NCBI RefSeq assembly: GCF_037201805.1
Contig: NZ_CP147404.1
Span: 596,501-660,500 of the forward strand
Direction: 5' to 3'
Origin: Bacillus sp. FJAT-52991
GTDB lineage: Bacteria > Bacillota > Bacilli > Bacillales > Domibacillaceae
Length of the DNA: 64,000 nt
Below are positions 18,514-26,428 of the stretch, piece after piece. Position 1 is the first letter of the stretch. Every line of letters starts with the position of its first letter. The translations under genes were made by a program, and so were the position numbers. A model generated the notes under the pieces. The model did not search any database, had not been told where the DNA came from, and saw only the letters and a list, made by a program, of their open reading frames with translations.

Positions 18514-18560
18514 AAATAAGGCAGGCGAAGCTAATGTTTGTAGCTTCGCCTTTATTTATT
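18514..18560 (+). terminator. Terminator of the TAXI/TRAP operon
   Basis: Arms at 18514-18533 and 18541-18557 (core GGCGAAGCTA with TAGCTTCGCC) and a T-rich tail. Confidence 0.85.
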
Positions 18561-18737
18561 TAGAGACGCATGTAAATATCGAATTTTGTGTAAAGGCTAG
18601 AAGTTTTCATATAAAATAAGTAATAAAGACTAAATAATTAGTAGAGGGAGAGGATTGGGAAATTGGATAGTAAAGGAATATAGTTATTCTGTATTCAGTT
18701 CTGTCTGTTAGAAGATATTCAAGAAAGGAATAGTCGA

Positions 18738-21700
18738 ATGAAAAAAATATTACTAGCAGTATTTATAGGAATAATTGTTTTAGCAATGCCTATGATTCTC
18801 TGGTTTTTCGACGATCAAAAACCACTAGAGGTCGCTATTATTGATAAAACGGTTCCTGATGAATCATATCGGGAGCATCTTGGCATTTCTTGGGTGTTAA
18901 ATTATTTTAAATATGTAAACAATGAGGGAACTCCTTTTGAGGCGGCCTCTGATTATGTCGGGTTCGAGCCAAATGAGCAAGATCAATCTTATCATATACA
19001 TTCTTTTCCGAAATCATTTGCCGAGGCAGATTTCATTTATTTGGCGGATACATACGGTGTTTACGAAGAAGATCTACCTTGGATCGAAAAAGAACGAGAG
19101 GGAGCACGTTCCAAGCTCGTTTATGGCGGGTTAGAGATGGAGGAATGGCAAACGATTTTACAGCGATTAAATGAGAATAAACCTGCTACTTTTATCGCTG
19201 AGTTTAATTCTCTTGCCTCTCCAACAAAAGAAGAGGTGCGAAAAAGCATGGAGGATTACCTTCAGCTTGAATGGTCAGGGTGGACCGGTCGCTATTTTGA
19301 TGAACTTGATCCAAAGAAGAACATGGAAATTCCTCAATGGATTGTTGAACGTTTTGGAGACAAATGGCGTTATTCTGGAGCGGGATATATTTTAATCGAT
19401 GACGTCAGCAATAAGGTAGTTGTGTTAGAAGAGAATAAGCATTTTAACGGCAATGGGATCGATATGAAGTTCACTAAACAAGGACATGAGAAATTTGGCT
19501 TGAAAAAAAGTGCTAACTATCAATATTGGTTCGATATTGTGACGCCGAAAGCAAGAGGAGAAGCGCTAGCTTATTATAATTGGAATTTGACGAATGAAGG
19601 TAAAGAGATATTGAAGGAGAATGATATCCCGCTTAAGTTTGCGAGTGTGATAGAAACCACTCATGGGAAGACGTCTAGTTATTATTTCGCTGGGGATTTC
19701 AATGATATTAGTCAAGTTCCTCAATTCTATCAATTTAAAGGGTACGACTGGATGAAAAAAGTCTTTAGCAAAAATGCTGATGAACAATTCTTTTGGCAAA
19801 CGTATGTACCAATGATGAAAGTGCTTTTAGAAGAGGCTGATCATGCAAAGGCAGATGCTCCTCAAAAGCCACCTGCTAAAAAAAGTAAAGAAACGGCTTA
19901 TACATCAAGAGTAGTCAATGACTCATTTGAAGTTCGTGTTGGCGATGAGTGGAAGAAGTTGCCGATTAAAGGCGTGAATATCGGAATGGGAAAACCGGGG
20001 ACGTTTCCTGGTGAAGCCGCGATTACGGAAGAAGAATATTATCGTTGGTTCAAATATATTGGAGAGATGGGCGCCAATTCCATCCGGGTGTATACATTAC
20101 ATCCTCCTGGCTTTTATCATGCATTAAAACGCTATAATGAAGAACATAAAGATCCGATTTATGTTTTTCACGGAGTGTGGATTGAAGAACAATCACTTGT
20201 CGATACGCTCGATGCGTTTTCGAATCAACATACGGATGAATTTCAAGCAGAAATGAAGCGAATCACTGATGTTATTCACGGAAATGCTGTTGTCGAGCCA
20301 CGTCCAGGCCATGCCTCTGGTGTGTATGACGCTGATATCTCACCTTATGTGATTGGCTGGATTATCGGTATTGAGTGGTATCCGGAAATGGTGAAGAATA
20401 CGAATGATCAACATCAAGGGATGGGTGATTATAACGGAACGTATTTTCAAACGAATAACGGAACTCCTTTTGAGCATTGGTTAGCGAAACAAATGGATAC
20501 ATTAGTTACTTATGAGAAAGATAAGTATAATTGGGTGCGTCCAGTTAGCTTTACGAACTGGGTAACGACAGATATATTGTCACATCCATCTGAACCGAAT
20601 GAAGATGAGGATCTAGTCGGTGTCAATCCTAATGTGATTGAAGCAAAAGGTGATATGAAGAAAACGAATCAATTTGCTTCTTATCATGTGTATCCATATT
20701 ATCCAGACTTCTTTAACTATGAAGAAGAGTATTTAAACTACGTGGACCATCGAGGGGAGAAAAATAGTTACGCGGCCTATTTACATGATTTGCACAAAGC
20801 ACATGAGATGCCGATTTTAATTGCTGAGTTTGGTGTTCCAGCATCACGCGGTTTAACACATGATAATCCATTTGGTCGAACGCAAGGAATGTTGTCTGAA
20901 AAAGAACAAGGCGAAATCGTTGTCGACATGTACGAGGATATTGTTCATGAAGGCATGCTAGGTGGTCTTGTTTTCACTTGGCAAGATGAGTGGTTCAAGC
21001 GGACATGGAATACGATGGATTATGACGATCCGAATCGCCGGCCATTTTGGTCCAATTCCCAAACGAATGAGCAACAATTTGGGCTTCTTAGTTTTGATCG
21101 GAATAAGATCAAAGTAGACGGACAAACAAAGGATTGGAAAGGCACGAATCCGTTATATCAAAATGAAGATGGCTTGTATGTCGATCATGATGAACGTTAT
21201 TTATATTTCCGAATCAACAAGGACGCTGCACAGAAGGGAAATCCGGTTATATTGTTGAATACGTTAGCGGATCAAGGGAATCATCGTTCAACGACGATAA
21301 AAGATGTGTCATTCCAAGATGATGTGGATTTTATGATTACTTTGAACGGGAAGGATGATTCACGTGTCCTTGTGGATTCGTATTATGACTTTTTTACGTA
21401 TCAATATGGACAAACGTTAAATATGCTGCAGCCGCAGCCACCGCTTCCATCGAAAAATAGCGGCATCTTCCACCCGCAGAAATTCGCATTAAATAAAGAA
21501 TTGATGATTCCAAGCACAGGGGAGGTTATTCCTTTTAGTGATTATGAAACAGGAAAATTACGTCATGGCAATGGCAATCCGGATGCAGCGGATTACGATT
21601 CTTTAGCCGATTATTATATTAATGAAAAAGATGGCGTAATCGAAGTGAGAATTCCGTGGTTATTGTTAAACGTAAAAGACCCGAGCCAGCGAGAGGTCAT

Positions 21701-21929
21701 GGGAGATCTATACAAGCAAGGCTTAACCGCCGACAAAAAAATCGACGGAATCCAAGCTGGTCTCGTCTGGGTAGAAAACGGCCAAGTCATGGACTCCTTA
21801 CCAAAAATGAAAAACAACGAAATTCCAACGATGCAAACATACACATGGGACACATGGAACGAACCAATCTACGAAGAAAGACTGAAACAATCGTACTACA
21901 TTATTCAAAAGGCATTTAAGGATGAGTAG
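18738..21929 (+). CDS. Membrane-anchored clan GH-A glycoside-hydrolase-like protein, family unknown
   Basis: The 1063-residue protein has an N-terminal hydrophobic anchor (residues 3-24) and an extracellular body. Residues about 390-800 read as a clan-A TIM barrel: GVNIGMGKPGTFPG, MGANSIRVYTLHPPGF, an acid/base candidate Glu546 in IIGIEWYPE, a nucleophile candidate Glu697 in LIAEFGVPASRG, and the Trp strand FTWQDEW. The N-terminal 380 residues match no family I recognise. The C-terminal 250 look beta-rich, like a carbohydrate-binding or accessory domain. The gene stands alone. A surface polysaccharide is a reasonable but unproven substrate. Confidence 0.7.
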   Translation: MKKILLAVFIGIIVLAMPMILWFFDDQKPLEVAIIDKTVPDESYREHLGISWVLNYFKYVNNEGTPFEAASDYVGFEPNEQDQSYHIHSFPKSFAEADFIYLADTYGVYEEDLPWIEKEREGARSKLVYGGLEMEEWQTILQRLNENKPATFIAEFNSLASPTKEEVRKSMEDYLQLEWSGWTGRYFDELDPKKNMEIPQWIVERFGDKWRYSGAGYILIDDVSNKVVVLEENKHFNGNGIDMKFTKQGHEKFGLKKSANYQYWFDIVTPKARGEALAYYNWNLTNEGKEILKENDIPLKFASVIETTHGKTSSYYFAGDFNDISQVPQFYQFKGYDWMKKVFSKNADEQFFWQTYVPMMKVLLEEADHAKADAPQKPPAKKSKETAYTSRVVNDSFEVRVGDEWKKLPIKGVNIGMGKPGTFPGEAAITEEEYYRWFKYIGEMGANSIRVYTLHPPGFYHALKRYNEEHKDPIYVFHGVWIEEQSLVDTLDAFSNQHTDEFQAEMKRITDVIHGNAVVEPRPGHASGVYDADISPYVIGWIIGIEWYPEMVKNTNDQHQGMGDYNGTYFQTNNGTPFEHWLAKQMDTLVTYEKDKYNWVRPVSFTNWVTTDILSHPSEPNEDEDLVGVNPNVIEAKGDMKKTNQFASYHVYPYYPDFFNYEEEYLNYVDHRGEKNSYAAYLHDLHKAHEMPILIAEFGVPASRGLTHDNPFGRTQGMLSEKEQGEIVVDMYEDIVHEGMLGGLVFTWQDEWFKRTWNTMDYDDPNRRPFWSNSQTNEQQFGLLSFDRNKIKVDGQTKDWKGTNPLYQNEDGLYVDHDERYLYFRINKDAAQKGNPVILLNTLADQGNHRSTTIKDVSFQDDVDFMITLNGKDDSRVLVDSYYDFFTYQYGQTLNMLQPQPPLPSKNSGIFHPQKFALNKELMIPSTGEVIPFSDYETGKLRHGNGNPDAADYDSLADYYINEKDGVIEVRIPWLLLNVKDPSQREVMGDLYKQGLTADKKIDGIQAGLVWVENGQVMDSLPKMKNNEIPTMQTYTWDTWNEPIYEERLKQSYYIIQKAFKDE

Positions 21930-21961
21930 AGGTGCCTGTCACTCCTCGGTTTTTGTCGAAT
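21929..21961 (+). repeat. Dispersed repeat, copy E
   Basis: A near-consensus unit: GGTGCCTGTCAC, CTCCTCGG, TTTTTGTCGAAT. It begins at the last base of the TAG stop of the glycosidase-like gene. Confidence 0.85.
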
Positions 21962-21999
21962 AATCGATAAGTGGAAGTTTTTAATGATGAAAAAGTGAG

Positions 22000-22030
22000 A
22001 GCCGCCAGTAGATGGCGGCTTTTGTCTTTT
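22000..22030 (+). terminator. Bidirectional terminator between convergent genes
   Basis: AGCCGCC pairs with GGCGGCT across AGTAGAT, with TTTTGTCTTTTG on the plus side and CACTTTTTC on the minus side. It serves the glycosidase-like gene and the convergent C39-like gene. Confidence 0.8.
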
Positions 22031-22040
22031 GTATGTCATG

Positions 22041-22784
22041 TTAACTTTCTGTAATTGTCATTGCTTGTCGGCCCATTTGAATCCACGCTTGTTCAAAATC
22101 TGTACGATGGATTTTAATATTTTTTTCTTGTTTCAAAGGGTCATTCACATAGACAAATTGTTCATCATAGCCAGTGATTACAGCACTGTGCTGGTAATAA
22201 GTAACTTTCATCGTTCCTTCAGCTGTCGGCCAAGTTTCAAATTGATCTTCTGTCAGTTTTTTATACTCGGCATTAATAATCACCCAAACAGGTCGCTCCT
22301 TATTAATCTGTGCATATAAATCTTCTGGGGTTTGGCCAGTTAGATTAATTAACCGATCTTCATTCACATACTGTTTCGTTAAAGCGATGATCGGCTCCAC
22401 ATATACACCTAGACCGCTACGATTAAACGTTGCGATATCGCCAACAAAACCTTGATGCATATTGCCTTTGTAGTTGCCTTGTTTAAAAGGCTCCTTGGTA
22501 ATCTTGTCTGCTAACTCCATTTTGTCTACTTCTTCTCCATAATAATTGAGCAGCATCGCTAAACTCGTCACTTCACACCCTCTATTTAATTCTGGATTTT
22601 GTAAAATCAATGGTACATCCTCTATTTTGTGACTTGTGGGGCTAGTAGTAGAGAGCTTAGAAGGAGGATTTGTGGCAGGGGCAGTATCATTCGCTTGAAA
22701 ATTGTTCAAAAAAACAAAGCAAGCGCCAATAAATAACACAGCCGCCAAACAAGCTCCTGTAACGATCAACTTTAATTTCAACAC
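22041..22784 (-). CDS. C39-like cysteine peptidase family protein (Peptidase_C39_2)
   Basis: The 247-residue secreted or membrane-anchored protein has an N-terminal hydrophobic segment (residues 4-27), then a Ser/Thr/Pro-rich linker. The papain-like C39_2 domain follows: catalytic Cys in LNRGCEVTSLAMLLNYYG, His in YYQHSAVITGYDE and Asp in YVNDPL. Family members without an attached transporter are usually of unknown substrate. The neighbouring genes give no hint of a bacteriocin system, so I would not call it a bacteriocin-processing enzyme. Confidence 0.82.
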   Translation of the reverse strand: MLKLKLIVTGACLAAVLFIGACFVFLNNFQANDTAPATNPPSKLSTTSPTSHKIEDVPLILQNPELNRGCEVTSLAMLLNYYGEEVDKMELADKITKEPFKQGNYKGNMHQGFVGDIATFNRSGLGVYVEPIIALTKQYVNEDRLINLTGQTPEDLYAQINKERPVWVIINAEYKKLTEDQFETWPTAEGTMKVTYYQHSAVITGYDEQFVYVNDPLKQEKNIKIHRTDFEQAWIQMGRQAMTITES

Positions 22785-22800
22785 ATCTCTCTCCTTATTC

Positions 22801-22835
22801 GAGGGGTGCCTGTCACTCCCCGGTTTTTGTCGAAT
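22801..22835 (+). repeat. Dispersed repeat, copy F
   Basis: GGTGCCTGTCAC with a CCCCGG middle and TTTTTGTCGAAT. It lies on the plus strand between two minus-strand genes, showing that the orientation does not follow transcription. Confidence 0.85.
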
Positions 22836-22850
22836 ATAAATCCACAGTAA

Positions 22851-22892
22851 AATGGAAAGAGGCTGCCCGATTAATGATTAATTAGGCAGCCT
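22851..22892 (-). terminator. Terminator of speE
   Basis: On the minus strand AGGCTGCC pairs with GGCAGCCT across an AT-rich loop, followed by CTTTCCATTTT. The T-run is interrupted, so the termination strength is uncertain. Confidence 0.65.
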
Positions 22893-22897
22893 TATCT

Positions 22898-23749
22898 TCA
22901 TTTCTTCATAAATGATGGCAATGCAAAGCTTGCTTGTAAAATCTCTTGATTGAAGTATTTCGTCGTTTGCTCGAAATCTGGTGTAATGAATGTCTCATAC
23001 TGTTTAGAGGCAAGAGTGAAACTCCATAGTCCTCCTGGATACGTTGGAACTACCGCTAAATATTGCTTTGTAATCGGGAATAATTGCTGCAACGAGCGAT
23101 ATGTGTTTTCCATGACCTCGCGATAAAACAAAGGAGATTCACTTTGACAAACCATTAAGCCATCTTCTTTTAGTGCGTGAAACACATTTTCGTAAAAATC
23201 AAATTCAAATAATTGTGTCGCTGGTCCAACAGGGTCTGACGAGTCAACAATGATGACATCGAATTCGTTTTTATGATCCTTCATATACTGAATTCCGTCT
23301 GCGAAAAGATAGCGGACGCGTTCATCCTCAAGTCCGGCTGACACGCCTGTCAAATGCTCCTTGCTCGCGTGGACAACTAATTCATCAATTTCACAAAAAT
23401 ACAATTCTTCCACTTGTTTGTACTTAATGACTTCTCTTGCAGCACCGCAATCTCCTCCTCCGATAATTAATACTTTTTTTGGATGAGGATGGATATGTAA
23501 TGGCACATGGGTAATCATTTCATTATAAATATACCCATCTTGTTCAGTTGATTGAACAACTCCATCTAACACTAGCATTCTGCCAAAATCATACGTATCC
23601 ACAATCATAATATGTTGAAACGGCGATTGCGCGGTATAGATCATTTCTTTAATTCGATAGCTCACTTTTAAATTGTCGCGATCGTCCTCGATCAACCACA
23701 TTTCTCCGTCGATTTCATGAACATATGGTGGGATGCTTGTTTGCTTCAT
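22898..23749 (-). CDS. speE: Spermidine synthase (polyamine aminopropyltransferase)
   Basis: The 283-residue enzyme transfers an aminopropyl group from decarboxylated SAM to putrescine. Landmarks: an N-terminal strand domain, then the Rossmann core with VLDGVVQSTEQDGYIYNE, IIGGGDCGAAREV (SAM loop), the Asp of VIIVDSSDPVGPA, and YPGGLWSFTLAS. The ATG at 23747-23749 lies behind GGAGG. No speD, speA or speB neighbour is seen. It stands alone between the C39-like gene and the divergent feo operon. Confidence 0.95.
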   Translation of the reverse strand: MKQTSIPPYVHEIDGEMWLIEDDRDNLKVSYRIKEMIYTAQSPFQHIMIVDTYDFGRMLVLDGVVQSTEQDGYIYNEMITHVPLHIHPHPKKVLIIGGGDCGAAREVIKYKQVEELYFCEIDELVVHASKEHLTGVSAGLEDERVRYLFADGIQYMKDHKNEFDVIIVDSSDPVGPATQLFEFDFYENVFHALKEDGLMVCQSESPLFYREVMENTYRSLQQLFPITKQYLAVVPTYPGGLWSFTLASKQYETFITPDFEQTTKYFNQEILQASFALPSFMKK

Positions 23750-23850
23750 GATGCAACCTCCTATAATTTACTTTTCTACCATTTATATTAGTGAAATATT
23801 GTCTAGATCGCAATGATAAAAAGATTGAAGATTAATTTTTTAAAAAAAGT

Positions 23851-23889
23851 TTGACATGTGAAAAATTGATGCATATGATAAAGATATCA
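23851..23889 (+). promoter_or_regulatory. feo promoter with an overlapping dyad
   Basis: TTGACA at 23851-23856 and TATGAT at 23874-23879 have 17-nt spacing. A dyad TGATAAAGATATCA (23876-23889) overlaps the -10. It resembles part of a Fur box but is not a full match, so iron control is only a suggestion here. Confidence 0.7.
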
Positions 23890-23948
23890 AAAATTTGCAC
23901 TAAGGAAACTTTGTGATAGTCGTCCAAAATATAGGATGGAGGTACAGG

Positions 23949-24200
23949 ATGATGAGCCAGTTCATTGCTCTAAATGAAGCGAAAATCGGTGACGTGATTA
24001 AAATCAATCAGCTCGATATTACAGGTACGATGAGAAGAAGACTACTAGATTTAGGGTTTGTACCATCGGCTGAGGTAAAAATTTTACAAAAAAGTCCACT
24101 TGGCGATCCGATGGCCTTTTGGGTTAGTCATACGACGATTGCGCTTCGAAAAGAAGAGAGCTCTAAAATTTACGGGGAGGTGGTTAGAAGTGAAGTATAG
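23949..24200 (+). CDS. feoA: Ferrous iron transport accessory protein FeoA
   Basis: The protein is an 83-residue SH3-like FeoA domain (MRRRLLDLGFVPSAEVKI, GDPMAFWVSHTTIALRKEE). The first ATG of ATGATG (23949) lies 7 nt after GGAGGTAC. The frame upstream to 23913 lacks a ribosome binding site. It overlaps the start of the FeoB GTPase gene by 11 nt. Confidence 0.93.
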   Translation: MMSQFIALNEAKIGDVIKINQLDITGTMRRRLLDLGFVPSAEVKILQKSPLGDPMAFWVSHTTIALRKEESSKIYGEVVRSEV

Positions 24201-24921
24201 AATTGCTTTAGCAGGTAACCCAAATGTCGGGAAGAGCACGTTGTTCAATGGGCTGACAGGATTGAAACAACACACAGGCAATTGGCCAGGGAAAACAGTG
24301 ATGCATGCAGAAGGAGAATTTTCCTTTAAGGGGAAAGACTACACGATCATTGATCTACCTGGGACGTATTCACTTTTTTCCAACTCAGCTGATGAAGAGG
24401 TGGCTAGAGACTATATCGTCTTGGAACGTCCAGATCTGACCATTGTCCTATTGGATGCTACTTCGATTGAACGGAATTTAAATTTAGCACTGCAAGTATT
24501 AGAGATGACCGACAAGGTGATTGTATGTATTAACTTAATTGATGAAGCGACGAAAAAGGGGATTTTCATTGATGAGCGAGCGTTAATGAATAAACTTGGC
24601 GTTCCAGTGATCAAAATTTCCGCTCGTAATAAAGTGGGGATCGACCAGTTACTAGATACGGTCGACCGCATGATTGAGGGAAAGATTACGAACGCTCCTT
24701 ACCGAATGGAGTACTCTCAAGAAATAGAAGAAAAGATTGCTATGTTGATTCCTTCTATTGAAAAAATATTCGATCTAGACATTCCGGCACGTTGGTTAGC
24801 TTTACGTCTTCTTGATGGGGATGAATCTCTATTCCAAGCTTATTTTGACAAAAAAGGGAGACAACAGAAGGGGGAAAGGCAACATGACATCGCTTATCAA
24901 ACAAACACCCACCAATTATAA
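24190..24921 (+). CDS. feoB: FeoB N-terminal GTPase protein (split FeoB, part 1)
   Basis: The 243-residue protein is the cytosolic G domain plus part of the helical GDI-like domain of FeoB: G1 GNPNVGKST, the switch region with HTGNWPGKTV, G3 DLPGTYS, and G4 as NLID (family: NxxD). The GTG at 24190 follows GGGGAGGTGG. The reading frame stops at 24921, just where a normal FeoB would continue into its membrane part. The membrane part starts separately at 24884, so the two overlap by 38 nt in different frames. The clean start and ribosome binding site of the second part suggest a stable gene split, not a sequencing error. Confidence 0.85.
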   Translation: MKYRIALAGNPNVGKSTLFNGLTGLKQHTGNWPGKTVMHAEGEFSFKGKDYTIIDLPGTYSLFSNSADEEVARDYIVLERPDLTIVLLDATSIERNLNLALQVLEMTDKVIVCINLIDEATKKGIFIDERALMNKLGVPVIKISARNKVGIDQLLDTVDRMIEGKITNAPYRMEYSQEIEEKIAMLIPSIEKIFDLDIPARWLALRLLDGDESLFQAYFDKKGRQQKGERQHDIAYQTNTHQL

Positions 24922-26284
24922 TGAACTGTTTCAGTTAGCCCAATCATTGTCTAATGAGGGGATTCGTGATGAAGTCGTCACTAATATGTATGAAACATCA
25001 AAAGAGATTTGTAAGAAAGCGGTCGCTTATAAAGATCTGGAGAAAGTGAAACAAACGGAAAAGCTTGATAAGATTTTCACCTCGAAAATATGGGGTTTCC
25101 CGATTATGCTTTCGATGTTAGGTATCATTTTTTATCTTACGATTGCTGGGGCAAACGTTCCTTCGGGGATGCTTGCGGATATGTTTAACTGGTTTGAAGG
25201 GTATTTAACGACCTTTTTCGCTTGGATGAATGCGCCGGATTGGTTATACGGTGTGCTTGTGCTCGGTTTTTATCGGGGAACTGCTTGGGTAGTAAGTGTG
25301 ATGCTGCCGCCGATGGCCATCTTTTTCCCGGTGTTTGCCTTGTTGGAAAATTACGGATACCTTCCGCGTGTTGCCTTTAATATGGATCGATTATTTAAAG
25401 GAGCCGGAGCACATGGAAAACAATCGTTAACGATGGCAATGGGATTCGGCTGTAACGCGGCGGCGATCATGTCGACGAGAATTATTGAATCGCCACGTGA
25501 GCGGATGCTAGCGATTTTAACGAATAACTTTGTTCCTTGTAATGGTCGATGGCCGACGTTAATCTTGCTTGCTTCCTTATTTATGGCGACTGGTTTTTCT
25601 GGAACGATGGGCACGCTGGTCACGGCTGGCGTTGTGATGGGCATGGTACTTTTCGGCATCGTTGTGACGTTAACCGTTTCATGGGTATTATCGAAAACAG
25701 CTTTAAAGGGAGTCCCGACTCATTATACATTGGAGCTACCTCCTTATCGCCGTCCGAAATTTTGGAATACCGTTATTCGTGCGACATTGGATAAATCATT
25801 GTTCGTATTAAAAAGAGCGGTCATCATTGCGGCCCCTGCCGGCGTGTTTACTTGGATCGCCGCCAATATTTTTATTGGGGATACGAGTGTGTTAATGCAT
25901 ATCGTCAACTTCCTTGATCCCTTTGCTCAAACATTAGGATTAGACGGCTTTATCTTAATGGCTTTTATCTTAGGAATGCCAGCGAATGAGATTGTGTTGC
26001 CGATCTTGATGATGGGCTACTTATCAACTGGTGCGATGACGGAAGTTGAGGACTTAAACGCGATTAAGCAAATTTTTCTCGATCACAACTGGACGTGGCT
26101 AACCGCATTAAATATGATGCTATTTTCACTGCTTCACTTCCCATGCGGAACTACACTTATCAATATTTACAAAGAAACAAAAAGCAAGAAATGGACCTTT
26201 GTGGCTTTTGCTTTGCCGACTGCGATTGCTATCGCTGTTACGTTCGTTGTGGCACAAGTTGTGAGGGGATTTGGCTGGGTGTAA
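24884..26284 (+). CDS. feoB: FeoB membrane permease (split FeoB, part 2)
   Basis: The 466-residue protein starts at ATG 24884 behind AGGGGGAAAGG. It begins with a helical linker (to about residue 65), then TSKIWGFPIM, the usual entry to the FeoB membrane domain. Both Gate (nucleoside-recognition) domains follow: GFYRGTAWVVSVMLPPM, GFGCNAAAIMSTRIIESPRE and the second Gate with FLDPFAQTLGLDG and GMPANEIVLPI. Cysteines expected in the family (GFGCNAAA, NFVPCNGRWP, HFPCGTT) are kept. It lacks any GTPase domain, which is supplied by the upstream gene. Confidence 0.88.
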   Translation: MTSLIKQTPTNYNELFQLAQSLSNEGIRDEVVTNMYETSKEICKKAVAYKDLEKVKQTEKLDKIFTSKIWGFPIMLSMLGIIFYLTIAGANVPSGMLADMFNWFEGYLTTFFAWMNAPDWLYGVLVLGFYRGTAWVVSVMLPPMAIFFPVFALLENYGYLPRVAFNMDRLFKGAGAHGKQSLTMAMGFGCNAAAIMSTRIIESPRERMLAILTNNFVPCNGRWPTLILLASLFMATGFSGTMGTLVTAGVVMGMVLFGIVVTLTVSWVLSKTALKGVPTHYTLELPPYRRPKFWNTVIRATLDKSLFVLKRAVIIAAPAGVFTWIAANIFIGDTSVLMHIVNFLDPFAQTLGLDGFILMAFILGMPANEIVLPILMMGYLSTGAMTEVEDLNAIKQIFLDHNWTWLTALNMMLFSLLHFPCGTTLINIYKETKSKKWTFVAFALPTAIAIAVTFVVAQVVRGFGWV

Positions 26285-26286
26285 GC

Positions 26287-26319
26287 GAGGTGCCTGTCAC
26301 TCCTCGATTTTTGTCGAAT
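26287..26319 (+). repeat. Dispersed repeat, copy G
   Basis: GGTGCCTGTCAC, CTCCTCGA, TTTTTGTCGAAT, 2 nt after the feoB stop and directly before the operon terminator. Confidence 0.85.
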
Positions 26320-26327
26320 GAATACTG

Positions 26328-26359
26328 AAAAACCGCCGTTACTTGAGGCGGTTTTTTTC
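26328..26359 (+). terminator. Terminator of the feo operon
   Basis: AACCGCC pairs with GGCGGTT across an AT-rich loop, followed by TTTTTTCA. Confidence 0.85.
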
Positions 26360-26428
26360 ATTCCAAATCATGCCGCCTATTTTGATATAATTCTTTATAG
26401 ATTGAAAAGGGATGATAGAGGTGACTGA

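Noticed and set aside
22041-22784. Bacteriocin-processing peptidase
   Set aside because: The C39-like domain is not fused to an ABC transporter and no precursor peptide or immunity gene is adjacent.
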